In this document: positions 1-7,318 of the stretch, piece by piece | Position numbering within the stretch: position 1 is the first letter of the stretch | Layout: each line of letters opens with the position of its first letter | Assembly (NCBI GenBank): GCA_006227015.1 | Contig: SBGI01000131.1 | Location: 1 to 8,260, forward strand | DNA: 8,260 nucleotides | Origin: Gammaproteobacteria bacterium | Lineage (GTDB): Bacteria > Pseudomonadota > Gammaproteobacteria > Pseudomonadales > Porticoccaceae | Direction: 5' to 3' | Position numbers and translations under genes: made by a program | Notes under the pieces: generated by a model | Databases searched by the model: none | Seen by the model: the letters and a program-made list of their open reading frames with translations, nothing else | Told to the model about the DNA's origin: nothing

Positions 1-2415
1 ATCTGTGCCGTGGCACTGTCCGGTATTTTTTATCTGGTGGGCACACCTGCCATCACGGACTTCTTCGGCAATGTGACTGGAGAATGGCTGCGAACCCTGG
101 GCACTGGTTCCCGCTTTGACTCCATTACCCGGGGCGTCATTGACGTTCGCGATCTCTATTACTACCTGAGCATCATGATCGCCTTCCTGACCCTGAATAC
201 GTTCTTCCTGGAAAAAGAGCGTTGGGCAACCCAAAAAAGCACTCCTCGCCACCAGTCCTGGCGCGCCATCACCGGACTGCTTCTGGCTAACGCCATCTGC
301 GCCAACCTTTGGCTGGGCCAGGTCACCGTACTGCGAATAGACACCACCGAGGGTAATCAATACTCCATTTCCGAAGCGACCCTGGACTACCTTGGGCAGT
401 TGCAGGAACCCCTGCTGATCCGCGGTTATTTCAGCAGTAAAACCCACCCCTTGCTGGCACCGCTGGTTCCCCAGATGAAAGACATGATCCGGGAATATGA
501 AATCGCCGGCCGGGGCAAGGTTAGAGTTGAATTCACTGACCCTGTCACCGACCCTGAGCTGGAAGAAGAGGCCAACAAAAAATACGGTATCCGGCCAACC
601 CCCCTACAGGTAGCAGACCGTTACCAGACAGCCATTGTTAACTCCTATTTCAGCATTCTGATTAACTATGGCAATGAATTTCAGGCACTGGGGTTCCAGG
701 ATCTAATTGAAGTGAAATCACAGGGCGATAACAGCCTTGAGATTCAACTGCGCAACCCGGAGTACGACCTGACCAGAAGCATCAAGAAAGTGCTGAACAG
801 CTACCGTGGCGGCAATGATCTCTTTGACATCATTGATGGACCTATCACCTTTAATGCCTTCCTTTCCAAAGATGCGTTGTTACCGGAACAGTTGGTCGAA
901 TATCGCAAAAACGTTGAAGAGGTGATCGATACTCTCCGCCAGGAGGCCGGAGACCGCTTAACTGTGAACTTTTATGATCCCGACGCCAACAAGGGGGCCA
1001 TCGCTCGCATGATTGGCAAGAAATACGGTTTCCAGCCCATGGCCACCAGCATGTTGTCGGATGATCATTTCTACTTCTACATGACTCTGGAGCAGGAAGA
1101 TCAGGTCGTCCAGGTTCCTATTGAGGACGCGTCAAAAGAAACCTTTGAGCGCAACCTGAAAAGCAGCATCAAGCGTTTTGCCTCCGGCATCACCAAAACC
1201 ATCGCTATGGTCACTCCCAAGGTCGATCCCAAGATGGAGCAGTACGGCATAACGGTACCGCGCTTTACGCTGCTTGAAGACACTCTGGCGGCCGATATGA
1301 ACGTGGTAGAGGAAGACCTCAGCAACGGCAGTGTTTCTCCCGAAGCCGATATCCTGATTGTCGCAGCACCCAACAACCTGAAAGACAGGGAGCTGTTTGC
1401 CATAGACCAGTTCCTCATGAAGGGGGGCACTGTCATCGCCTCGGCCTCCCCATTTACAACCACCCTGAGTCAACAGGGGCTGGGGCTGGCAAGCCTACAG
1501 GGGTCATTCCAGGAATGGCTCAGCCATCACGGCCTGACTGTGGACAACAAACTGGTACTGGATACACAAAACACTGCGTTCCCCATGCCGGTGGTGCGCA
1601 ATGTCGGTGGCTACCAGATGCAGGAAATCCGCGTTATAGAATATCCTTATTTTGTTGATGTCCGTGAAAGCGGCCTCAATCAGGAAAATCCTATCTCCGC
1701 CAACGTTCCCCAGGTCACCATGGCATGGGCATCCCCCATCAAGCTCGACCCCGAGAAACAGGGTGAGCGGAAAATTACCCAACTCATCAGAAGCTCAGAT
1801 AACGCCTGGGTATCCGACGATATGGAAATCATGCCCGACATTGATGCGAACGGCATGGCCGCCTTCCCGGCCCCCATGGAGAGCGGATCGCAACTGCTAG
1901 GCGTGATGAGTGAGGGTCGCTTTACCTCCTATTTCGCCGGCAAGGAATCTCCGCTACTGTCAGCCAAAAATGTGGAAACGGCAGCTGCTGCCAAAGAAAC
2001 TGATGCCAACAGTGACGAATCACCAGATGCATCAGAGACTGACGGACAACCTGCTGTCACCAGCGTTATTGAGCACTCTCCTCAATCAGCGCGCATCGTA
2101 CTGTACAGTTCGAATGATTTTCTGCGTGATCAGACCATGACCATGGCCAACTCCGCTGCGGGCAGTGAATACCTCAACCCCATGCAGTTGATGGCCAACA
2201 CGGTGGACTTTGCGCTGGAAGACTCCGGCCTATTGAGCATTCGCTCAAGAGGTCATTTCAACCGGACACTGCCGCCAATGGAACACGATAGCCAGGTGTT
2301 CTGGGAATACCTCAACTACGCGTTGGCAGTTCTGGCCCTGGCAATCATTGCCGGCGTACAGAAAAGGCGGAAAAAATCCCGTCATCAACATTACCTTAAT
2401 GTTTTGGCCAATTAA
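1..2415 (+). CDS. Fused ABC-2 permease/GldG-type auxiliary membrane protein (5' end outside window)
   Basis: The reading frame is open at the left edge. A GTG at position 10 could start an 801-residue protein, but the codons before it are open and the first ~70 residues look like the end of an ABC-2 permease, so the true start is probably upstream. Residue numbers count that GTG as 1. The permease tail has a hydrophobic end (1-13), the family-like FDSITRGVID motif (36-45) and a last membrane helix (about 49-67). A GldG-type part follows: a membrane helix (84-105), two related alpha/beta domains (about 135-225 and 279-370), an ABC_transp_aux-like domain whose core is ADILIVAAPNN (446-456) with KGGTVIASASPF (471-482), an Ala/Ser/acidic linker (about 655-690), a C-terminal helix (about 765-783) and a basic tail. 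Related proteins act with an ABC ATPase in GldAFG-like transporters; the substrate here is unknown. The assignment comes from recognised motifs, not from a search. Confidence 0.82.
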   Translation: MCAVALSGIFYLVGTPAITDFFGNVTGEWLRTLGTGSRFDSITRGVIDVRDLYYYLSIMIAFLTLNTFFLEKERWATQKSTPRHQSWRAITGLLLANAICANLWLGQVTVLRIDTTEGNQYSISEATLDYLGQLQEPLLIRGYFSSKTHPLLAPLVPQMKDMIREYEIAGRGKVRVEFTDPVTDPELEEEANKKYGIRPTPLQVADRYQTAIVNSYFSILINYGNEFQALGFQDLIEVKSQGDNSLEIQLRNPEYDLTRSIKKVLNSYRGGNDLFDIIDGPITFNAFLSKDALLPEQLVEYRKNVEEVIDTLRQEAGDRLTVNFYDPDANKGAIARMIGKKYGFQPMATSMLSDDHFYFYMTLEQEDQVVQVPIEDASKETFERNLKSSIKRFASGITKTIAMVTPKVDPKMEQYGITVPRFTLLEDTLAADMNVVEEDLSNGSVSPEADILIVAAPNNLKDRELFAIDQFLMKGGTVIASASPFTTTLSQQGLGLASLQGSFQEWLSHHGLTVDNKLVLDTQNTAFPMPVVRNVGGYQMQEIRVIEYPYFVDVRESGLNQENPISANVPQVTMAWASPIKLDPEKQGERKITQLIRSSDNAWVSDDMEIMPDIDANGMAAFPAPMESGSQLLGVMSEGRFTSYFAGKESPLLSAKNVETAAAAKETDANSDESPDASETDGQPAVTSVIEHSPQSARIVLYSSNDFLRDQTMTMANSAAGSEYLNPMQLMANTVDFALEDSGLLSIRSRGHFNRTLPPMEHDSQVFWEYLNYALAVLALAIIAGVQKRRKKSRHQHYLNVLAN

Positions 2416-2419
2416 TCCC

Positions 2420-2424
2420 GGGAG
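2420..2424 (+). promoter_or_regulatory. Shine-Dalgarno site of the DUF4340 gene
   Basis: The sequence GGGAG lies 6 nt before the ATG at 2431, inside the 15-nt gap after the stop of the upstream gene. It supports this start and suggests translation from the same transcript as the permease/GldG gene. Confidence 0.6.
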
Positions 2425-2430
2425 CGACTG

Positions 2431-3384
2431 ATGACTAAGATGAAAACCTGGTTAAGCGCCCTGCTGGCGGCACAACTGGCACTGGCAATTGGCTTTTACT
2501 GGAACACACAACAGGAGCTGCAAAAAGGTCTGCCCAAGCCATTGGTTAATATCGACTGGCAAAAGGTCGACCATTTTGTGGTGGGAGATGACAAACAGAG
2601 AGTCGCTTTAAGCCACTCCAAAGACGGCTGGTTACTCAGCGAGTTAGGGATGTTACCCACCGTGGATGGCAATGCCGAACAGCTGCTGGAAAAGCTTAAA
2701 GCCCTGCAAACCAGCTGGCCCGTCGCATCCACCAAGGAAAGCCATGCGCGCTTTGATGTTACTGACGATAAGCTGCATCGCTTTGTCGCCTTTTACCATG
2801 GAGATAAACTGCTGGGTAAACTGATTGTTGGCTCTTCACCAGGTCTGAAGAAGTTACATGTCAGGATGGACAGTCAGGACAATGTCTACACAGTGGATCT
2901 TGAACTGGTGGATATGATCACCACCGAGCAGGCCTGGCTCGACAATACGCTGCTAATGACAGACAAGTTGGTGTCCATACAGGGCAGCGATTACACGTTG
3001 TCCAAACAGGGTGAGAGCTGGGCGTTACAAACTCAGGCAAGTGGCACAGAAAGCCAGGAACTCGACAGCAGCAAGGTGGGCGACATGCTCTACGCACTGA
3101 AGGGTCTCCGGGTACGCAAGCTGGTCACCGAGATGCCCGATCTGGCCGGGAGTGGTTACGCCCAACTGAGTGTGGAGACAACTGAGAGTGGAAGCCCCCT
3201 CATCTACCAGTTCTACATGACCAAGGAAAATTGCTACGTCACGCGCAACGACTATGACGCCATGTTTACCATCGACTGGGGCGACTATGAAAAAATTGCC
3301 GCAATGGATGCGGAAAAATTAACGGTACAACCTGAGGTCAATCAGGAGAGTAGCCCGGAAGAAACCGGCAGCGCTCAAAGCTGA
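2431..3384 (+). CDS. DUF4340 domain-containing membrane-anchored protein
   Basis: This 317-residue protein begins with a short basic stretch and a hydrophobic helix (about 6-24) that looks like an uncleaved signal anchor, so most of it should lie in the periplasm. The body resembles DUF4340 proteins, which are usually encoded next to GldG-type ABC auxiliary proteins, as here. Two similar segments are visible. Residues 44-100 read as a VDHFVVGDD strand, a KDGWLL turn and an EQLLEKLKALQTSW helix. Residues 179-233 repeat the pattern with LVSIQGSDYTL, GESWAL and VGDMLYALKGLRV. The tail after about 302 is acidic, polar and probably disordered. The start is supported by GGGAG 6 nt upstream. The gene lies 15 nt after the permease/GldG stop and is probably co-transcribed with it. 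No enzyme motif was seen. The molecular function of the family is unknown, and a structural or assembly role in the ABC complex is only inferred. Confidence 0.85.
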   Translation: MTKMKTWLSALLAAQLALAIGFYWNTQQELQKGLPKPLVNIDWQKVDHFVVGDDKQRVALSHSKDGWLLSELGMLPTVDGNAEQLLEKLKALQTSWPVASTKESHARFDVTDDKLHRFVAFYHGDKLLGKLIVGSSPGLKKLHVRMDSQDNVYTVDLELVDMITTEQAWLDNTLLMTDKLVSIQGSDYTLSKQGESWALQTQASGTESQELDSSKVGDMLYALKGLRVRKLVTEMPDLAGSGYAQLSVETTESGSPLIYQFYMTKENCYVTRNDYDAMFTIDWGDYEKIAAMDAEKLTVQPEVNQESSPEETGSAQS

Positions 3385-3387
3385 CCA

Positions 3388-3421
3388 CAAAGGCCATTCA
3401 GTCGGAGCTGAATGGCCTTTG
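3388..3421. terminator. Bidirectional hairpin terminator between convergent operons
   Basis: A perfect 14-bp inverted repeat (arms 3388-3401 and 3408-3421, 6-nt loop) lies 3 nt after the DUF4340 stop and 1 nt after the minus-strand tatD stop. The arms begin with CAAA and end with TTTG, so each strand has a short T run at the base of the stem. The T tracts are short, but the position between two convergent genes makes a shared terminator the natural reading. Confidence 0.8.
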
Positions 3422-3422
3422 T

Positions 3423-4202
3423 TCAATTTGTGGACAGAAACAAGCGCCGGAAATTAGCACTTGTCACCTCCGCAACCTCCTGCCAGTCAACGCCTTTAAC
3501 TTCGGCCACCGCCTTCGCCACCTCAACCACGTACTTGGGTTCATTCTGCTTGCCACGAAAGGGGACCGGGGCCAACCAGGGCGCATCGGTTTCCACCAGC
3601 ATCTTCTCAAGCGGGACCTTACTCACCACTTCACGCAGTGCAGCGGCGTTGCGGAACGTGATGATTCCAGAGAATGAAATCAGAAAATTCAGGTCCATGG
3701 CGGCCTTAGCCATTTCCCAGTTTTCGGTAAAGCAGTGTATGACGCCGCCCGAGGTGGTGCTGGCGTGGCCGCGCAAGATGGCAAGCGTCTGCTCCCTGGC
3801 CTCGCGCGTGTGCACAATCACCGGTTTCTGAAGCTCTGCGCCCGCCTGAAGGTGACGGATAAAGCTTTGCTCCTGCCACTCTGTATTATCTTTGTCGTAA
3901 TAATTATCGAGCCCGGTTTCACCGATGGCGACGACATTTCGAGACCGCCCCAAGGACAACAGTTCGGATACCTCTGGCAACGGTGGCAACTCCCTTTGTA
4001 AGGGATGAACCCCCACAGACACCAGAATGTCATCACGGGTTTGTGCCAGCTCAACCAGGTGCGAAGAGCTTTTTAAGTCAACACCTACGGAAAGAAACTG
4101 TTCGACACCACGCTGCCTGGCCGCATCAAGCAGCTGGGGGAGTGAGTTGTGGTAGTCTGAAAGATCGAGATGATCCAGGTGACAATGGGAGTCAACAAGC
4201 AC
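3423..4202 (-). CDS. tatD: TatD/YcfH-family metal-dependent hydrolase (putative DNase)
   Basis: The 259-residue product matches the usual TatD-family length of about 260. Starting from the GTG at 4202 it has the family's metal-site motifs in order: DSHCHLD with His6 and His8, GETGLD with Glu95, VHTREA with His131, IHCFTEN with His156, and ETDAPWLAP with Asp206. These fit a TIM-barrel amidohydrolase-type fold with two metal ions. Family members are reported as 3'-5' exonucleases or DNases, and the chromosomal position equals that of E. coli ycfH. The GTG start puts VLVDSHCHLD at the N-terminus as in homologues but has no clear ribosome site, so coupling to pilZ is likely. A TTG at 4259 would add 19 residues without family support and overlap pilZ. 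It is the last gene of the minus-strand operon, directly before the shared terminator. Substrate is inferred from the family only. Confidence 0.9.
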   Translation of the reverse strand: MLVDSHCHLDHLDLSDYHNSLPQLLDAARQRGVEQFLSVGVDLKSSSHLVELAQTRDDILVSVGVHPLQRELPPLPEVSELLSLGRSRNVVAIGETGLDNYYDKDNTEWQEQSFIRHLQAGAELQKPVIVHTREAREQTLAILRGHASTTSGGVIHCFTENWEMAKAAMDLNFLISFSGIITFRNAAALREVVSKVPLEKMLVETDAPWLAPVPFRGKQNEPKYVVEVAKAVAEVKGVDWQEVAEVTSANFRRLFLSTN

Positions 4203-4227
4203 GGGAAGGCATCGGTAGAAAGTGGAA

Positions 4228-4587
4228 TTACATGGTATTGGTGGGCTTGCCAGACTCAAGCAGCCCCGCCAGATAGGTCTCGAATTTGTCGATAATCGTG
4301 TTGTGGCGTTCGTTTAACTGGATACCCACCCCTTCCTTACGGCTGCCGCCCAGCCCTTTCGGGGTAACCCAGACAACCCTGCCGGTCAACGGAATACGCT
4401 CAGGCTCGTCCATCAAGTCGAGCAGTATGAAAACTTCATCGCCCAGCGAGTAGGTTTTTCGAGTAGATATAAAAAGACCACCATTTTTTACAAATGGCAT
4501 AAAAGACGCGTAAAGAGCATGTTCATCTTTGATGGCTAAATTCAGAATACCGTTTCTGACACTGCCGCCAAATGCTTCCATATTCAT
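4228..4587 (-). CDS. pilZ: PilZ, type IV pilus assembly protein (non-canonical PilZ domain)
   Basis: This 119-residue protein closely resembles the founding PilZ of Pseudomonas aeruginosa as I recall it: an N-terminal RNGILNLAIKD segment, KNGGLFI, the stretch LGDEVFILLDLMDEPERIP, then GRVVWVTPKG, a GVGIQ strand and the ending KPTNTM. The RxxxR and D/NxSxxG signatures that bind cyclic di-GMP in ordinary PilZ domains are missing, as in the founding member. Family knowledge: this type is needed for pilus biogenesis and in Xanthomonas acts through contacts with the PilB ATPase and FimX. The position between holB and tatD is the same as in Pseudomonas. The chosen ATG (4585-4587) is two codons before a second ATG (4579-4581); the upstream ribosome site is weak for either. 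The gene implies that the organism makes type IV pili, although no other pilus gene lies in this window. Confidence 0.93.
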   Translation of the reverse strand: MNMEAFGGSVRNGILNLAIKDEHALYASFMPFVKNGGLFISTRKTYSLGDEVFILLDLMDEPERIPLTGRVVWVTPKGLGGSRKEGVGIQLNERHNTIIDKFETYLAGLLESGKPTNTM

Positions 4588-4690
4588 AACAGACCCGAGC
4601 CGAATTTTTGCTAGTGTACTATATGCCTAACCAAGCGTTCCAGTTTGTTAAAACGGGTGCAACCCTGAAAACAAAGGAATTTGAACGCCA
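4588..4690 (-). other. 103-nt holB-pilZ spacer, possible weak promoter
   Basis: This is the only sizeable gap in the minus-strand operon. On the minus strand it contains a -10-like TATAGT at 4618-4623, about 30 nt before the pilZ ATG, but no good -35 box at 16-18 nt spacing. No terminator-like hairpin with a T tract and no convincing small gene is present. A separate pilZ-tatD promoter is possible but weakly supported. Confidence 0.25.
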
Positions 4691-5638
4691 TCACCTGGAA
4701 AGGTGTTGCCAATCAAGCATCAGCTCTTCCCAAACCAGATTGATATTGGGGTTTGCCGTACTGAGAACTCGGCTTTTTACCTGTACCAGCTTGTCCAGGA
4801 AACGAAAGGACATCACTTTCCCGGTATTCAGCTGACCTGACTTGATGGCCATAGCAACCCGGTTATAAAGCCAGTCAACGGCCATTACTGCAGGGGCATT
4901 GACGCACTTCTCAGCGGCAGACAACGGCTTCAAAGCTCCCGAGCCGACATCATCCAGAATCTGTTCAAATGCCTGACGCTGTTGCAACAGATCGGATTCC
5001 AGCAGCTTCAACGCCAACAGCGGCCTGCCTGCAGCGTATTCCATCAGCTCTGTCATTCCTTCCGACTTGCCGGTCACCTGGGCCAGCCAATGACTTGTTT
5101 CATCATGGGAAGGTTGAGAAAAAGTCACTTTTCGACAGCGGCTTCTAACCGTGGCAGGCAAGCGTGACAATTCATGGCTGACGAGAATGATGTAGGTATC
5201 GCGGGCCGGTTCTTCCAGGTTCTTGAGCAAGGCATTAGCTGCGTTCTGGTTCATGGCTTCAGCAGGATTGATGACCACAACCTTGCGCCCACTCTGCATG
5301 GCGGTCTTGCCAAGAAACTGCCCCAGCTCTCTCACCGGGTCGATACGAATTGCCTTGCCGGGCTCTTCAGGCTCTACCCGCAAAAAATCCGGGTGATTCC
5401 CCACCTTGAACAGTAGGCACTGTTTGCAGCTACCACAAGCAAAGCCAGCGAGTGGTGAATCACACATCAGCCTTGCCGCCAGCGCAGTGGCAAACTGTTG
5501 TTTACCTACATACTCAGGCCCGGCAAGAAGCAGAGCATGGGGTAACCGCTCCCGCTCAGCCAGATCGTCCAGCAACTGCCATTGGGCCTTCTGCCAGGGA
5601 TAGTGCATTAATGATGAAGTGGACGCACTGTTATTCAT
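4691..5638 (-). CDS. holB: DNA polymerase III subunit delta' (HolB)
   Basis: HolB is the delta-prime subunit of the clamp-loader complex that places the beta sliding clamp on DNA. The 315-residue product is close to the usual family length. Visible features in order: PWQ near the N-terminus, a P-loop-like GPEYVGKQ (40-47) in which Gln replaces the usual Thr/Ser, a zinc-module cysteine set (Cys59, Cys68, Cys71, Cys74), [21 protein letters not shown] (about 124-144), and the SRC motif (166-168) typical of clamp-loader subunits. The C-terminal part is the more variable collar domain. The ATG at 5638 overlaps the tmk stop by 8 nt, which suggests translational coupling. A longer frame reaching 5854 would add 72 residues lying inside tmk and unlike HolB, so it is rejected. 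A later ATG at 5608 also lacks a ribosome site. Confidence 0.95.
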   Translation of the reverse strand: MNNSASTSSLMHYPWQKAQWQLLDDLAERERLPHALLLAGPEYVGKQQFATALAARLMCDSPLAGFACGSCKQCLLFKVGNHPDFLRVEPEEPGKAIRIDPVRELGQFLGKTAMQSGRKVVVINPAEAMNQNAANALLKNLEEPARDTYIILVSHELSRLPATVRSRCRKVTFSQPSHDETSHWLAQVTGKSEGMTELMEYAAGRPLLALKLLESDLLQQRQAFEQILDDVGSGALKPLSAAEKCVNAPAVMAVDWLYNRVAMAIKSGQLNTGKVMSFRFLDKLVQVKSRVLSTANPNINLVWEELMLDWQHLSR

Positions 5639-6272
5639 AAACACTATCGAAAAACTCTTCCAGGGCCGCACTGATGGCAGATTGAACCTGTGGCAGCGGT
5701 TGCGATGCATCGATGATACGGTATCGGTGAGGTTCCGCCGCAGCCCTGGAAAGGTAACAGTCCCTGACAGCGTTGAAAAAAGCCAATTTCTCGCGCTCGA
5801 AACGATCCGGGGCACCACGCTCACTGGCCCTCGCCATGCCCTGCTCAACATCAATGTCCAGCAACAGTGTCAGATTCGGGCGCAACTCCCCCTGTACCAG
5901 ATTTTCCAGTTCGGCAATTTTTTCGACAGCCACGCCACGGCCACCACCCTGATAGGCATAGGTAGCGTCAGTAAACCGGTCGCACAGAACCCACTGTCCC
6001 TGACTTAATGCCGGCCTGATCACCTGGGACAGGTGCTGAGCACGGGCGGCAAACATCAGCAACAACTCCGTGTTTTCATCGACAGTTTCTTCTCTGGGGT
6101 TGACCAGTAAACCACGAATTTCCTCAGCCAACGGCGTGCCACCCGGCTCTCGTGTCGCAACATAGTCGAGACCGCGCTGTTCCAGCCATTGGCGAATAAA
6201 GGTGATATTGGTGGTTTTGCCAACGCCCTCACCGCCTTCGACAGTTATAAATTGTGGTTTTTGAGCACGCAT
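5631..6272 (-). CDS. tmk: Thymidylate kinase (dTMP kinase)
   Basis: This cytoplasmic enzyme converts dTMP to dTDP using ATP, in the dTTP pathway for DNA synthesis. The 213 residues match the family length. Clear motifs are the P-loop GGEGVGKTT (13-21), the TREPGGTP substrate-binding motif (40-47), the DRF triplet (98-100) followed by [12 protein letters not shown], and the lid region [12 protein letters not shown] (148-159). The lid carries basic residues in an ERGAPDR context, as in bacterial enzymes. The start ATG lies 17 nt after the mltG stop; AAGGA at 6287-6291 overlaps that stop, although its 14-nt spacing is long. The stop overlaps the holB start by 8 nt. The order mltG-tmk-holB is conserved across gammaproteobacteria. 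Confidence 0.97.
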   Translation of the reverse strand: MRAQKPQFITVEGGEGVGKTTNITFIRQWLEQRGLDYVATREPGGTPLAEEIRGLLVNPREETVDENTELLLMFAARAQHLSQVIRPALSQGQWVLCDRFTDATYAYQGGGRGVAVEKIAELENLVQGELRPNLTLLLDIDVEQGMARASERGAPDRFEREKLAFFNAVRDCYLSRAAAEPHRYRIIDASQPLPQVQSAISAALEEFFDSVYE

Positions 6273-6289
6273 ACTGGACCGCAGTTTCC

Positions 6290-7318
6290 TTATTTGGGTT
6301 GCGAACGATAATCTGAGCGGCGCTGTAACTGGAATTCACGCACTGCTTTCTGGTGCTCCTCGAGGGTAGCAGAAAAGTAATGGCTGCCATCACCCTTGGC
6401 GACAAAAAACAAGCTGTTGCCGTCCTCAGGATGCAGAGCCGCATGAATCGCCTCGCGGCCCGGCATGGCAATGGGTGTTGGTGGCAAGCCTTTGATGAGA
6501 TAGGTGTTGTAGTCACTGTGCTGACGCAGGTGCTTGCGTCGAATATTGCCCTTGTAGGCATCACCCAACCCATAGATCACGGTCGGGTCTGTTTGCAGAC
6601 GCATACCTTTTTGCAAACGACGCACAAACACCCCGGCAATCTGACCACGCTCTTCGGCAACGCCGGTTTCTTTTTCAATAATGGAAGCCATGATCAGCGC
6701 CTCATAGGGGTCGTCATAGGGAAGACCAGACGAGCGGCTGCTCCACTCTTCTGCCAATACTTCCCGCATACGCTGGTGGGCCCGCAGCAGAATATCGCGA
6801 TCTGTGTCTCCCTCGCTGTAACTGTAGGTATCGGGAAAGAACCAGCCTTCCGGGTGACTGATCTCAGCCCCCAGCTGTTCCAAAATGTGCTGCTGGCTGC
6901 CTGGTGTCAGCACCTGTTCAAGTTTTTCGACGTTGGCCAACAGTAACAGCCAGTCAGAAAACGTGAGCCCCTCGGGAAAGGTCAGGCTGTACTGAATCAC
7001 GTCCCCGCGCACCCACTTGGCCAATAACTCGCGGGGTGTATCCCCGGGGTGTAACAGGTATTCCCCGGCCTTGATGCCCGTCTGACCACTGAGGCGCCCA
7101 TACACCGTTAATACTCTGGACCATTTCAGCAGCCCCTCTTTTTCCATCTGCCGGGCCTGGGCCGTCAATGACGTTCCGGCAGGCACTTTTATAGTGAGGG
7201 AACGCTGTAACTCCAGCGGGGTTTCCAGGTAATCGGTCAACAACCAGTTGGCCACCAACAAGGCTGCGGCCAACAGACAAAATATGACCGAAAGCATTTT
7301 GCTTATGCGCCGAAACAT
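6290..7318 (-). CDS. mltG: Endolytic murein transglycosylase MltG (YceG-like)
   Basis: MltG is an inner-membrane lytic transglycosylase that cleaves nascent peptidoglycan strands and is thought to end glycan chain elongation. The 342 residues match E. coli YceG in length. A basic N-terminus and a hydrophobic helix (about 8-27) anchor it, with the rest in the periplasm. A LysM-like segment spans about 41-106, including the TIKVPAGTS strand and [15 protein letters not shown]. The catalytic domain holds [11 protein letters not shown] (155-165), ASIIEKET (211-218) with the likely catalytic Glu215, [10 protein letters not shown] (241-250) and a conserved stretch at about 270-297 containing [11 protein letters not shown]. 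The ATG at 7318 overlaps the end of pabC by 16 nt and is supported by AAGGA 6 nt upstream, inside pabC. A second ATG at 7297 is less likely. Confidence 0.96.
   Translation of the reverse strand: MFRRISKMLSVIFCLLAAALLVANWLLTDYLETPLELQRSLTIKVPAGTSLTAQARQMEKEGLLKWSRVLTVYGRLSGQTGIKAGEYLLHPGDTPRELLAKWVRGDVIQYSLTFPEGLTFSDWLLLLANVEKLEQVLTPGSQQHILEQLGAEISHPEGWFFPDTYSYSEGDTDRDILLRAHQRMREVLAEEWSSRSSGLPYDDPYEALIMASIIEKETGVAEERGQIAGVFVRRLQKGMRLQTDPTVIYGLGDAYKGNIRRKHLRQHSDYNTYLIKGLPPTPIAMPGREAIHAALHPEDGNSLFFVAKGDGSHYFSATLEEHQKAVREFQLQRRSDYRSQPK

Noticed and set aside
1101..1473. Long minus-strand open frames inside the GldG gene
   Set aside because: They are out-of-frame shadows of a clearly coding plus-strand gene and have no recognisable motif or ribosome site.
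3412..3831. 139-codon plus-strand open frame starting in the terminator
   Set aside because: It begins within the hairpin and runs antisense to the conserved tatD gene; its composition looks like a shadow frame.
4630..4650. Possible sigma-54 -24/-12 element upstream of pilZ
   Set aside because: A TGGAACG-like -24 half is present on the minus strand, but the GC of the -12 element is not found at the required distance.
4692..4705. Small hairpin CACCT/AGGTG at the holB stop
   Set aside because: Only a 5-bp stem and no T tract on either strand, so it is not convincing as a terminator.
5639..5854. 72-residue N-terminal extension of holB
   Set aside because: It lies entirely inside tmk in another frame, has no HolB-like features, and the ATG at 5638 overlapping the tmk stop gives a normal length and N-terminus.
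6353..6946. 197-codon plus-strand open frame opposite mltG
   Set aside because: The opposite strand encodes MltG with intact catalytic motifs over the same bases; this frame has no family features.
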